64,000 bases of DNA from Bacteroidales bacterium (GTDB taxonomy: Bacteria > Bacteroidota > Bacteroidia > Bacteroidales > Muribaculaceae): assembly GCA_019416285.1 (NCBI GenBank), contig DXXM01000016.1:1-64000 (forward strand), in the 5' to 3' direction. Position numbers and translations under genes: made by a program. This document shows positions 1 to 10,985 of this stretch, one piece after another; position 1 is the stretch's first letter; each line of letters opens with the position of its first letter. The notes beneath the pieces were generated by a model, which saw only the letters and a program-made list of their open reading frames with translations, made no database searches and was not told the origin of the DNA.

Positions 1-59
1 CCATCTCAACCTTGTGACCCCTCATTTTCACTTTTGTTTTTAAACAGCCTCTAAATAAA

Positions 60-638
60 TTGCCTACGTCAGACGAAATATTTCACAAGTTTGTCGCCGG
101 AAAAATGTCGCCTTTCTACGAGCGCTATTTTCCGGGCATGGTGATGTATGCCTCGCGGCTTCTCGGCACCGAACTCGACTGGATGGCCGACGACTGCGTG
201 CAGGATGCGGTGCTCGACGCGTTTCAGAAGCGCCACTCCTTTGTCAGCGCCGAGCAGTGGCGCGCCCACATGCTCGCCTGTATCCGCAACAAGGCGGTGT
301 CGGCGCTGCGGAAGCTCTCAGCCATGCGTAATTACACCGATGTCGGCCCCTCCGAACTCCATGAGGCCGACGCCACACGTGCACTGATTGAGCATGAGAC
401 ACTCGATTCGCTCTATGCAGCCATCGGGAACCTTCCGCCCGACTACCGCGCCCTGCTGCGCATGAGCTTCGAGGAGGGACTCAAGAACTCCGAGATAGCC
501 GCCGCCCTCGGCGTGGCCGAAATCACCGTCAAGAAACGCAAGGTCCGCCTCCTCGAAATGCTCCGCAGAAGCATGGGCCGCGACCTCGACCTCCCCACCC
601 TCGCCATGCTCCTCAGCGCTGTTCTCAAAACCGCATGA
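60..638 (+). CDS. ECF-type RNA polymerase sigma factor
   Basis: Probable 192-aa extracytoplasmic-function sigma factor that would direct RNA polymerase to a dedicated promoter set. Region 2 is visible at about residues 16-60 (ERYFPGMVMYASRLLG, then the acidic DDCVQDAVLDAF). Region 4 has a helix-turn-helix at about 130-165 (YRALLRMSFEEGLKNSEIAA, then LGVAEITVKKR). The frame opens with TTG at 60. An in-frame ATG at 105 would remove the usual lead into region 2.1, so TTG is preferred. No in-frame ATG lies between the upstream stop at 15-17 and position 60. No anti-sigma or TonB partner follows; a 324-bp gap comes next. The family is clear, the regulon unknown. Confidence 0.82.
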   Translation: MPTSDEIFHKFVAGKMSPFYERYFPGMVMYASRLLGTELDWMADDCVQDAVLDAFQKRHSFVSAEQWRAHMLACIRNKAVSALRKLSAMRNYTDVGPSELHEADATRALIEHETLDSLYAAIGNLPPDYRALLRMSFEEGLKNSEIAAALGVAEITVKKRKVRLLEMLRRSMGRDLDLPTLAMLLSAVLKTA

Positions 639-910
639 GAGAACGATAGACAATTTTTTAAACAAATTAAGTTAATATACACCATAATATATTATAGTGT
701 TTTAGGATTCGGATTCACTGTATTCTCCGAATTTCCTCCATACAATCCGAGGGGGGAAGAATATGAGAATCCTCCAATCAGGAAATATGAAATAAAAAAT
801 CGGAAAAAGAGAACAGGGTTGATTGGGACTTTCGCAGACTAATCTATTGATTTGTAGAAGGTTGTGAATTTGCGCGATTCCCCGCTTTTTTTGCGCGTGG
901 AGATATTATT
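639..910. other. Gene-free interval before the acyl-CoA ligase
   Basis: This AT-rich stretch between the sigma gene and the next promoter has no open frame with coding character and no convincing tRNA, terminator hairpin or repeat. Its right edge runs into the promoter at 911-941. Confidence 0.5.
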
Positions 911-941
911 TTTGTAACTATCTTATTTTTAGCTAACTTTG
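911..941 (+). promoter_or_regulatory. Bacteroidetes sigma-ABfr promoter of the acyl-CoA ligase gene
   Basis: TTTG at 911-914 is followed after exactly 19 bases by TAACTTTG at 934-941, a perfect match to the Bacteroidetes -33/-7 consensus. Transcription should begin near 948. That excludes the TTG at 939 as a start codon and places the gene start at ATG 963. Confidence 0.8.
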
Positions 942-962
942 CACCCCAAAGTAGCCAGACTT

Positions 963-2771
963 ATGGAAAATAATATACTTACCGGCCTTATCGGGCGTCA
1001 GGCCGAGCGCTATGGTGACCGCGCCGCTCTGAGCGCACCCGATGCTGACGGCAAATGGCACGATATCTCCTGGCGTTCATTCGCCGAGGATGTCGATACC
1101 GCCGCCGCTGCACTGGCCTCAATCGGCATAAAGGAAGCTGACAACATCGCCACATTCTCGGCCAACAGACCTGAGAATCTCATCACGGACTATGCCTGTT
1201 TCAGCAACCGTGCCGTCTCCGTTTCAATCTATGCGACAAGTTCGCTCGACCAGGTCGCCTATATAGTCAACGATGCCGCGTGTCCGATAATATTTGTCGG
1301 AAACACGACTCAATACCGCATTGCGCGCCAGGCTATGCCGCTCTGTCCGTCGCTGAAGCGTATCATCGTAATAAAGCCTATTGCGCTTGACGACGACGAC
1401 ACCTGCTCCATGCTCTGGGGTGATTTCATGAAGCTCGGCCGGGAAGCGTCGACCGAAATCCGTGCTGCGGTCGATGCGCGCACGCGTGCCGCCGTCCCCG
1501 AGGATGTGGCCACTCTCGTCTACACCTCAGGAACCACCGGCGAGCCGAAAGGCGCTATCCTGACCCACTCCAACTACGATGCAGCCATGGAAAGCCACCT
1601 GCGCCGCCTGACCACAGTCAATGAGCGCGATACGTCGATGGCTTTTCTCCCCCTCAGCCACATATTTGAGAAGGGATGGACCTATTTCTGCCTGGTCAAA
1701 GGCATAAAAGTGGCCGTCAATCGTGACCCGCAGGACATCCAGTCGACCATACAGATTGTGCGCCCCACCTGTATGTGTGCCGTCCCCCGCTTCTGGGAGA
1801 AGGTCTACACCGCCGTGCAGGAGAAAATCGCCTCGATGAGCCCCGTCATGCGTATGCTCGTGGGTATGGCGCTCCGTGTGGGTCGCCGCCGCAACATCGA
1901 CTATGCGCGCGTGGGCCGAAAGGCTCCCTGGTGGCTCGAAACGCGCTACCGCTTCTTCGACGCGAAAGTGTTCAGCCTTCTGCGTCATGCCATCGGTATC
2001 GACCACGGCAAGTTCTTCCCCACCGCCGGTGCTCCGGTGTCGCCCAAAATCGTGGAATTTTTCCACTCGTGCGGCATAAACATCGTGGTCGGTTACGGTC
2101 TGTCGGAGACCACCGCCACCGTCTGCTGCTTCCCGCAGACAGGATGGGAAATCGGCTCTGTCGGCACTCCGATTCCCTTCGTTGAAATCCGTATCGGCGA
2201 TGAAAACGAGGTGCTGGTCAAAAGCCCAATGGTGATGCGCGGTTACTACAATAAGCCCCGCGAGACAGCCGAGGCGTTTGTGGACGGCGACTGGTTCCGG
2301 ACGGGCGATGCCGGCTACATCGACAACAACGGCGCCCTCTTCCTCACCGACCGCCTCAAAGACCTCTTCAAGACCTCCAACGGCAAGTATATCGCGCCCC
2401 AGGCAGTCGAGACTCTTATCGGCGAGGACAAATATATCGACCAGATAGCCGTAATCGGCGACCGCCGCAAATTCGTGTCAGCGCTCATCGTCCCCGACTA
2501 CACCGCACTGAAGGACTTCGCAGCCGCCGAGAAGATTTCCTATCACTCGATGGAGGAACTCGTGCGCAATCCCCGCGTGGTCGACATGCTCACGCGCCGC
2601 ATCGAGCAGCAGCAGAAGGGCCTGGCCTCCTACGAGAAAGTCAAGCGCTTCACAATCCTGCCTCGCCCGTTCACCATGGAGAATGGCGAGCTGACCAACA
2701 CTCTCAAGGTCAAGCGCCATGCCGTCAACCGCATCTATGCCAAGGAAATTGACGCCATGTACGAGCAGTAA
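963..2771 (+). CDS. AMP-forming long-chain fatty acid-CoA ligase
   Basis: 602-aa ANL-superfamily enzyme that activates a fatty acid through an acyl-adenylate and transfers it to CoA, probably at the cytoplasmic face of the membrane. The P-loop-like motif YTSGTTGEPKG lies near residues 187-198. GYGLSETTA (about 378-386) and WFRTGDAGYID (about 443-453) are further adenylation motifs, and the hinge and C-terminal lid GKYIAPQAVE follows. Length matches bacterial long-chain ligases. The longer frame from TTG 939 starts inside the promoter, so ATG 963 is used. asd follows 59 bases later. Chain-length preference cannot be read from sequence. Confidence 0.9.
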   Translation: MENNILTGLIGRQAERYGDRAALSAPDADGKWHDISWRSFAEDVDTAAAALASIGIKEADNIATFSANRPENLITDYACFSNRAVSVSIYATSSLDQVAYIVNDAACPIIFVGNTTQYRIARQAMPLCPSLKRIIVIKPIALDDDDTCSMLWGDFMKLGREASTEIRAAVDARTRAAVPEDVATLVYTSGTTGEPKGAILTHSNYDAAMESHLRRLTTVNERDTSMAFLPLSHIFEKGWTYFCLVKGIKVAVNRDPQDIQSTIQIVRPTCMCAVPRFWEKVYTAVQEKIASMSPVMRMLVGMALRVGRRRNIDYARVGRKAPWWLETRYRFFDAKVFSLLRHAIGIDHGKFFPTAGAPVSPKIVEFFHSCGINIVVGYGLSETTATVCCFPQTGWEIGSVGTPIPFVEIRIGDENEVLVKSPMVMRGYYNKPRETAEAFVDGDWFRTGDAGYIDNNGALFLTDRLKDLFKTSNGKYIAPQAVETLIGEDKYIDQIAVIGDRRKFVSALIVPDYTALKDFAAAEKISYHSMEELVRNPRVVDMLTRRIEQQQKGLASYEKVKRFTILPRPFTMENGELTNTLKVKRHAVNRIYAKEIDAMYEQ

Positions 2772-2830
2772 ACGGAATATCCACACAATAAAAAATATCA
2801 GTTTCACCAACCCCCAACAGATACACAAGT

Positions 2831-3841
2831 ATGAAAGTAGCAATCGTAGGCGTCAGTGGCGCCGTAGGGCAGGAGTTTCTCCGTGTCCTTGACGAACAGA
2901 ATTTTCCCATCGACGAACTCCTGCTTTTCGGTTCTGAACGCAGCGCCGGCAAGACCTACTCGTTCCGCGGCAAAGAATACACCGTGAAGCTCCTCCAGCA
3001 CAACGATGACTTCAAAGGTGTGGACTATGCTTTCGTCTCGGCCGGTGCCGGTGTGTCGCGTGAATTTGCCGACACCATCACCAAACACGGCGCCATCATG
3101 ATTGACAACTCCAGCGCCTTCCGCATGGACAAGGATGTGCCTCTGGTTGTCCCCGAGGTCAACGGAGAGGATGCCTTCGACGCTCCCCGCGGCATCATCG
3201 CCAACCCCAACTGCACCACAGCCATCATGGTGGTGGCCCTCAAGCCCATCAACGACATCTCGCCCATCAAGCGCGTACACGTAGCCACCTATCAGGCAGC
3301 TTCCGGCGCCGGCGCCACAGCCATGGCCGAACTTGAGAAGCAGTATGCCGAACTCGCAGAGGACAAGCAGCCTACAGTGGAGAAATTCGCATATCAGCTC
3401 GCCTACAACCTCATCCCCCATATCGACGTGTTCCTGGACAATGACTACACTAAGGAGGAGATGAAGATGTATAACGAGACCAAGAAAATCATGCACACTC
3501 CAAACCTCGAAGTCAGCGCAACCTGCATCCGCGTGCCGGTGATGCGCGCCCACAGCGAGGCCGTGTGGGTGGAGACCGAGGAGCCAGTGAGCGTAGAGGA
3601 CGCACGCAAGGCCTTCGAGCATGCCGAGGGACTCGTGGTGATTGACGAACCCGCCGCCAAGAAATATCCCATGCCTCTCGACGCCGCCGGCAAGGACCCC
3701 GTCTACGCAGGCCGTCTGCGCAAGGACCTCGCCAATCCCAACGGACTCACCTTCTGGCTCGTGGGCGACCAGATCAAGAAAGGCGCCGCTCTCAACGCCG
3801 TCCAGATTGCCCAGTACATGATTGCCCATCCCCGCAAATAA
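2831..3841 (+). CDS. asd: Aspartate-semialdehyde dehydrogenase
   Basis: 336-aa NADP-dependent enzyme that reduces aspartyl phosphate to aspartate semialdehyde, the branch point to lysine/diaminopimelate, threonine and methionine. The N-terminal nucleotide fold starts VAIVGVSGAVGQE (residues 3-15). The catalytic cysteine is Cys128 in NPNCTT, and the substrate region includes the HSEAVWVE motif. Length is normal. It is preceded by the acyl-CoA ligase with no obvious own promoter, so co-transcription is possible. A REP element begins 20 bases after the stop. Confidence 0.95.
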   Translation: MKVAIVGVSGAVGQEFLRVLDEQNFPIDELLLFGSERSAGKTYSFRGKEYTVKLLQHNDDFKGVDYAFVSAGAGVSREFADTITKHGAIMIDNSSAFRMDKDVPLVVPEVNGEDAFDAPRGIIANPNCTTAIMVVALKPINDISPIKRVHVATYQAASGAGATAMAELEKQYAELAEDKQPTVEKFAYQLAYNLIPHIDVFLDNDYTKEEMKMYNETKKIMHTPNLEVSATCIRVPVMRAHSEAVWVETEEPVSVEDARKAFEHAEGLVVIDEPAAKKYPMPLDAAGKDPVYAGRLRKDLANPNGLTFWLVGDQIKKGAALNAVQIAQYMIAHPRK

Positions 3842-3860
3842 TTCATCCGATATAAATCAA

Positions 3861-3923
3861 TGTAGGGCCATCGCATGCGGTGGCCGGAGTTTCATCTTCG
3901 GTCATTGTTTCGATGGCCCTGCA
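3861..3923 (+). repeat. REP element with inverted partial mate, 5' of the RAYT gene
   Basis: GTAG at 3862-3865 is followed by a near-palindrome (GGCCATCGCATGCGGTGGCC) ending at 3885. A partial inverted copy (CGATGGCCCTGCA) lies at 3911-3923. A GTAG foot beside a hairpin is the recognition pattern known for REP sequences and their RAYT transposases. The full element is repeated in exact inverted orientation beyond the transposase at 4478-4503. Confidence 0.85.
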
Positions 3924-3937
3924 TTGTTTTAGATACA

Positions 3938-4444
3938 ATGACGAATCCTTCTCTCCCGTCAAGACGTCTGACACGAGCCGTCTGGCATCAATATAACGAA
4001 GGCTTGTTTTTCATAACAGCCTGTACGCATTTGAAAAAACACTGTTTCGGCACTGTCCGGAATGATATTATGGAACTGAACGGCGCCGGCCGGATTCTTG
4101 ACAAGTGTATAAGGGATATTCCCTGTCATTATCCTGATGCCGACGTCCACGCTCATGTGGTCATGCCCAATCATTTTCATATTCTTCTGCATATAAAAGG
4201 CCCGTTTGCCTCATATAAGGAAGAGTATATCCGCAAATTCGGATGTCAGAATTCAAGACTTTCGGCAATTATAGGTAGTATTAAAGCCGCTGCTTCCCGG
4301 TCTATAAGAATGAATGGCGGGGAAATAAAATGGCAAAGAAGTTTTCATGACCATATAGTCCGTGGGTTCGAAGAATATCAGCGGATAGCCTATTATATTG
4401 AAACTAATCCACAGAACTGGCTTACGGATTGCTTCGCACAATAA
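3938..4444 (+). CDS. REP-associated tyrosine transposase (RAYT, Y1/HUH family)
   Basis: 168-aa single-stranded-DNA transposase-like protein of the IS200/REP family. The HUH metal site is His79-Phe80-His81 in VVMPNHFHILL. The likely nucleophile is Tyr153 in YIETNP, aligning by eye with the catalytic tyrosine of the E. coli REP transposase in its YIYINP segment. The frame is open from 3875, but that ATG lies inside the REP palindrome. ATG 3938 gives a normal N-terminus (RRLTRAVWHQYNEGLFFITA). The gene is bracketed by inverted REP copies and is the only transposase gene in the window. RAYTs are usually single-copy and linked to REP spread. Key residues look intact. Confidence 0.88.
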   Translation: MTNPSLPSRRLTRAVWHQYNEGLFFITACTHLKKHCFGTVRNDIMELNGAGRILDKCIRDIPCHYPDADVHAHVVMPNHFHILLHIKGPFASYKEEYIRKFGCQNSRLSAIIGSIKAAASRSIRMNGGEIKWQRSFHDHIVRGFEEYQRIAYYIETNPQNWLTDCFAQ

Positions 4445-4477
4445 CTGCCACTGCACAGAACGGCCATCACACAGTAA

Positions 4478-4540
4478 CGGCCACCGCATGCGATGGCCCT
4501 ACATCATCCGATTGCCATGCAACCATCCGGTGGCCCTACA
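4478..4540 (-). repeat. REP element 3' of the RAYT gene, with a degenerate second copy
   Basis: Positions 4478-4503 are the exact 26-base reverse complement of 3861-3886. A truncated copy (CCGGTGGCCCTACA) lies at 4527-4540, and another fragment (CGGCCATCAC) at 4461-4470. With the 5' copy this makes an inverted pair enclosing the transposase gene. Confidence 0.85.
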
Positions 4541-4640
4541 TTGGCAATTGGTCGGTATATATTCGCTTATATGCCGACCGCTCACGCTATTAATTATGTT
4601 TTTTTACACTAACTATACACATGTTTTGCAAGTTTTTTTG

Positions 4641-4648
4641 TACCTTTG
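4641..4648 (+). promoter_or_regulatory. Putative -7 box for nifJ
   Basis: TACCTTTG matches TAnnTTTG, 69 bases before the nifJ ATG. No good TTTG sits at the 19-base spacing; the nearest TTTTG (4624-4628) is only 12 bases upstream, so the -33 element is weak or absent. Confidence 0.55.
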
Positions 4649-4717
4649 CGGGTAACAATTTGCGCATACCATTAAAAACTCAAATTCAATTCTTTAAATA
4701 GATTACCAATAACCACT

Positions 4718-8275
<3,558 letters not shown>

Positions 8276-8306
8276 GAATCACCTTACATAACATAACCGA
8301 TACGAC

Positions 8307-8346
8307 AATCCCTCTGTGGCCCCCGCCGCAGGGGGATTTGTCTTTT
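8307..8346 (+). terminator. Rho-independent terminator after nifJ
   Basis: AATCCCTCTGTGG at 8307-8319 pairs with CCGCAGGGGGATT at 8326-8338 (13 pairs including two G-U). The loop is six bases and TGTCTTTT follows. It lies 31 bases past the nifJ stop. Confidence 0.75.
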
Positions 8347-8386
8347 GAGTCCTTTTCCACATATTCTAATTTTCCTGACGCGGCAT

Positions 8387-8418
8387 CTTGACGCTATGGT
8401 GAATTTTTTGTAATTTTG
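8387..8418 (+). promoter_or_regulatory. Putative promoter of purC
   Basis: TAATTTTG at 8411-8418 is a good -7 box. CTTG at 8387-8390, 20 bases upstream, can serve as an imperfect -33 element. The gene starts 38 bases downstream of the -7 box. Confidence 0.6.
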
Positions 8419-8456
8419 CCTCATACTATAAACTCATCAATACCAAATCAGAACCC

Positions 8457-9404
8457 ATGGCTACAACTTTGGTTAACACCGATTTTCATTTCCCCGGCCA
8501 GACCGCGGTATATCACGGCAAAGTACGTGACGTCTACACAATCAACGACGACATCCTCGTGATGGTCGCCACCGACCGCATCTCGGCCTTCGACGTAATC
8601 CTTCCCAAAGGCATCCCCTACAAGGGACAGGCCCTCAACCAGATTGCCGCAACCTTCCTCGACGCTACCGCCGACATTGTCCCCAACTGGAAGATTGCCG
8701 TTCCCGACCCGATGGTCACAGTGGGCTACCGCTGTGAAGGACTCCGCCTCGAAATGATTATCCGCGGCTATCTCGCCGGAAGCGCATGGCGCGAATATAA
8801 GAACGGTATGCGTGAACTCTGCGGCGTGAAGCTCCCCGAAGGAATGGTGGAGAACCAGGCTTTCCCCGAGCCCATCATTACCCCCACCACCAAAGCTGAC
8901 GCCGGTCACGACGAAAACATCTCGCGCGAGGAAGCAATCGCACAGGGCATCGTCACTGCCGAGCAGTTCGACACAATGGCCGCCTACACCCGCGCGCTCT
9001 TCAAACGCGGCACTGAGATGGCAGCCGAAAAGGGCCTCATCCTCGTTGATACCAAATATGAGTTCGGCCTCCGCGAAGGCAAGGTGATTCTCATCGACGA
9101 AATCCACACTCCTGACTCTTCGCGCTACTTCTATGCCGACGGCTACGAGGAGCGTCTCGCCAAGGGCGAACCCCAGCGCCAGCTCTCCAAGGAATTCGTG
9201 CGCGAATGGCTTATGGACCACGGTTTCATGGGCAAGGAAGGCCAGCAGGTACCCGAAATGACCGACGCTTTCTGCGAGGAAGTATCCGAGCGCTACATCG
9301 AGCTCTACGAGCACATCACCGGCAAGAAATTCGAGAAAGCACCCGAAGCCCATCTCGAGGACCGCATAGCCAAAAACGTGCTCGACTGCCTCAACAATAT
9401 TTAA
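8457..9404 (+). CDS. purC: Phosphoribosylaminoimidazole-succinocarboxamide synthase (SAICAR synthase)
   Basis: 315-aa purine biosynthesis enzyme that joins aspartate to CAIR with ATP to form SAICAR. The N-terminal KVRDVYTINDDILVMVATDR and IPYKGQALNQI, the central GYLAGSAWREYKNG, and ILIDEIHTPDSSRYF are family hallmarks. It is longer than the E. coli enzyme but usual for Bacteroidetes. ubiE starts 51 bases downstream, so both may share one transcript. The long frame on the opposite strand is a codon-bias shadow. Confidence 0.95.
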   Translation: MATTLVNTDFHFPGQTAVYHGKVRDVYTINDDILVMVATDRISAFDVILPKGIPYKGQALNQIAATFLDATADIVPNWKIAVPDPMVTVGYRCEGLRLEMIIRGYLAGSAWREYKNGMRELCGVKLPEGMVENQAFPEPIITPTTKADAGHDENISREEAIAQGIVTAEQFDTMAAYTRALFKRGTEMAAEKGLILVDTKYEFGLREGKVILIDEIHTPDSSRYFYADGYEERLAKGEPQRQLSKEFVREWLMDHGFMGKEGQQVPEMTDAFCEEVSERYIELYEHITGKKFEKAPEAHLEDRIAKNVLDCLNNI

Positions 9405-9455
9405 AATCCAACCCCTATCTCTCCTATTGCTCCTATTAGGCCTATCCATCCATAA

Positions 9456-10193
9456 ATGCAGGTAGAAAAAATCACCCCCTACACCGGCGACGCCCGCCAC
9501 AAGACCGAACAGGTCCGCGAGATGTTCGACTCCATCGCTCCGGCCTACGACTTCATGAACCGTGCGATGACATTCGGCATTGATCGCCTGTGGCGGCGCC
9601 GGGCCGTCGGGCTCCTGCGCGACGTCAGCCACCGCGATGTCCTCGACATAGCCACCGGCACCGGCGACCTCGCTATCCTGATGGCCGAGCGGCTTGACGG
9701 CTCGAAAATCACGGGTCTCGACCTCTCCGAAGGGATGATAGAGATAGGGCGCAGAAAAGTGGAGCAGCGGGGACTCTCCGGGCGCATCAGTTTTCAGGCC
9801 GGCGACTGCCTGAATCTGCCCTTCCCGGACAACTCGTTTGACTGTATAACCTGCGCCTACGGAGTGCGCAACTTCGAAAACCTCGCCGCCGGCTACAGGG
9901 AGATGTGCAGAGTGCTCCGTTCCGGCGGACACCTTGTAGTGCTTGAGCTCTCCACGCCGGCCTCGCCGCTCGTGAGGCCGTTCTACAGGCTCTACACGCG
10001 CTTTCTGATTCCCGCCGTAGGGCGCATGGTCTCGAAAGACACCCGGGCCTACAGCTATCTGCCCGAGTCAATCGCAGCCGTCCCGCAACGTGCCGACATG
10101 TGTGCCATAATGAGCGACGCAGGCTTCACCTCCTGCCGCCACATCTCCCTCACATTCGGCACCTGCATGATCTACCTCGGCCAAAAAAGCTGA
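9456..10193 (+). CDS. ubiE: Demethylmenaquinone methyltransferase (UbiE/MenG)
   Basis: 245-aa SAM-dependent methyltransferase that makes menaquinone from demethylmenaquinone. The N-terminal MFDSIAPAYDFMNRAMTFG is the family signature. The SAM site is VLDIATGTGDLAI (about residues 62-74), and ITCAYGVRNFENLAAGYREM (about 131-150) is characteristic. As Bacteroidales use menaquinone, the menG role is expected. Directly after the stop the coding strand becomes extremely C-rich. Confidence 0.93.
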   Translation: MQVEKITPYTGDARHKTEQVREMFDSIAPAYDFMNRAMTFGIDRLWRRRAVGLLRDVSHRDVLDIATGTGDLAILMAERLDGSKITGLDLSEGMIEIGRRKVEQRGLSGRISFQAGDCLNLPFPDNSFDCITCAYGVRNFENLAAGYREMCRVLRSGGHLVVLELSTPASPLVRPFYRLYTRFLIPAVGRMVSKDTRAYSYLPESIAAVPQRADMCAIMSDAGFTSCRHISLTFGTCMIYLGQKS

Positions 10194-10460
10194 CCCCGCC
10201 CCCAACCCCGCCCCCTCTGCACCCCACTGACAAAACTCCCCGCGCCCCGGCCCTCCAGCTCCAACTCCTCCGCCTCCAAACTCTCCGCCTTCTGCCTGCC
10301 CCCTCCAGCTCTCCTACACCCGCCTCCAACCTCAAAAAATCCCTCCCCCTCCCTAAAGACCCTAAGGACCTTAAAGACTTTAAAGACCCTTAAAGTTAAA
10401 ACCCCTAAGGCTCCCACCCACTCAAACCCCGAAACTAACCCAATTAAAATTCTAAATAAA
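10194..10460. other. Pyrimidine-rich intergenic tract with G-quadruplex potential
   Basis: Starting at the base after the ubiE stop, the + strand carries C4-G-C5-AA-C4-G-C5 (10194-10215). The complement therefore has four runs of at least four G separated by 1-2 bases. C- and T-rich sequence continues to about 10350, followed by short AAGACC/TTAAAG repeats to 10395. There is no coding character and no TAnnTTTG box. Confidence 0.7.
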
Positions 10461-10796
10461 ATGGCAAACAACAATCCCAACGAAATAAAAATCGAACTCA
10501 CTCCCGAAGTAGCACGCGGCATTTACTCAAATCTCGCTGTAATCTCCCACGGTGCAAATGAATTCTTCATCGACTTCATCACCATGGCCCCCAACATGCC
10601 CCAGGCAAAGGTACAGTCCCGCATCGTCATGACTCCCGAGAACGCCAAAAATCTCCTCGGCGCCCTCATGGAAAATGTCAAGAAATATGAAGCTACTTTC
10701 GGCGAAATCCGCCCCAAACGTCCCGTGAACATGGGCGGCAACAACGGCGGCAACGGCGAAATCCCAAACCCCTTCATCATGGGAGGAAAAGCCTGA
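10461..10796 (+). CDS. DUF3467 family protein
   Basis: 111-aa small soluble protein of a Bacteroidetes-rich family of unknown function. The core IKIELTPEVARGIYSNLAVI, then SHGANEFFIDFITMAPNMP, and VMTPENAKNLLGALMENVKKYE fills residues 9-78. The tail is Gly/Asn-rich (NMGGNNGGNGEIPNPFIMGG). No signal peptide or membrane segment is seen. It stands alone between the C-rich tract and the palindromic repeat before cysS. Confidence 0.85.
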   Translation: MANNNPNEIKIELTPEVARGIYSNLAVISHGANEFFIDFITMAPNMPQAKVQSRIVMTPENAKNLLGALMENVKKYEATFGEIRPKRPVNMGGNNGGNGEIPNPFIMGGKA

Positions 10797-10808
10797 TAGT
10801 TTAATGCC

Positions 10809-10980
10809 TAATTCATAATGCATAATTCATAGTAGGCTACACGGATACCGCATCGCTCTTATTTCATTGCCTGTAGATTTCATCGCCTGTATATCTGCAT
10901 CCGCATTGAATCAGGAAGCGCCTTATATTACTCATTATGAGATATATTATGAATTATGCATTGTGCATTATGAATTATTA
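10809..10980. repeat. MITE-like element bounded by inverted repeats
   Basis: The left arm at 10809-10830 (core TAATTCATAATGCATAATTC) and the right arm at 10949-10980 are inverted copies. The right arm has an extra internal repeat (GCATTGTGC). About 118 bases of non-coding sequence lie between them. The element fills nearly all the space between DUF3467 and cysS, ending five bases before the cysS ATG. No transposase or clear target duplication is visible. Confidence 0.6.
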
Positions 10981-10985
10981 AAGCA

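Noticed and set aside
2804..3829. 341-aa minus-strand frame opposite asd
   Set aside because: Low-complexity Val/Gly/His translation, mirror of the real asd gene.
3875..3937. Upstream ATG extension of the RAYT gene
   Set aside because: It lies within the REP palindrome and encodes repeat-derived residues; ATG 3938 gives a normal start.
4334..4370. Loss of the RAYT catalytic tyrosine (RSFHDH segment)
   Set aside because: The nucleophile aligns with Tyr153 in YIETNP, not with this segment, so the enzyme looks intact.
8448..9932. 494-aa minus-strand frame opposite purC and ubiE
   Set aside because: A shadow caused by codon bias; purC and ubiE on the plus strand have full family motifs.
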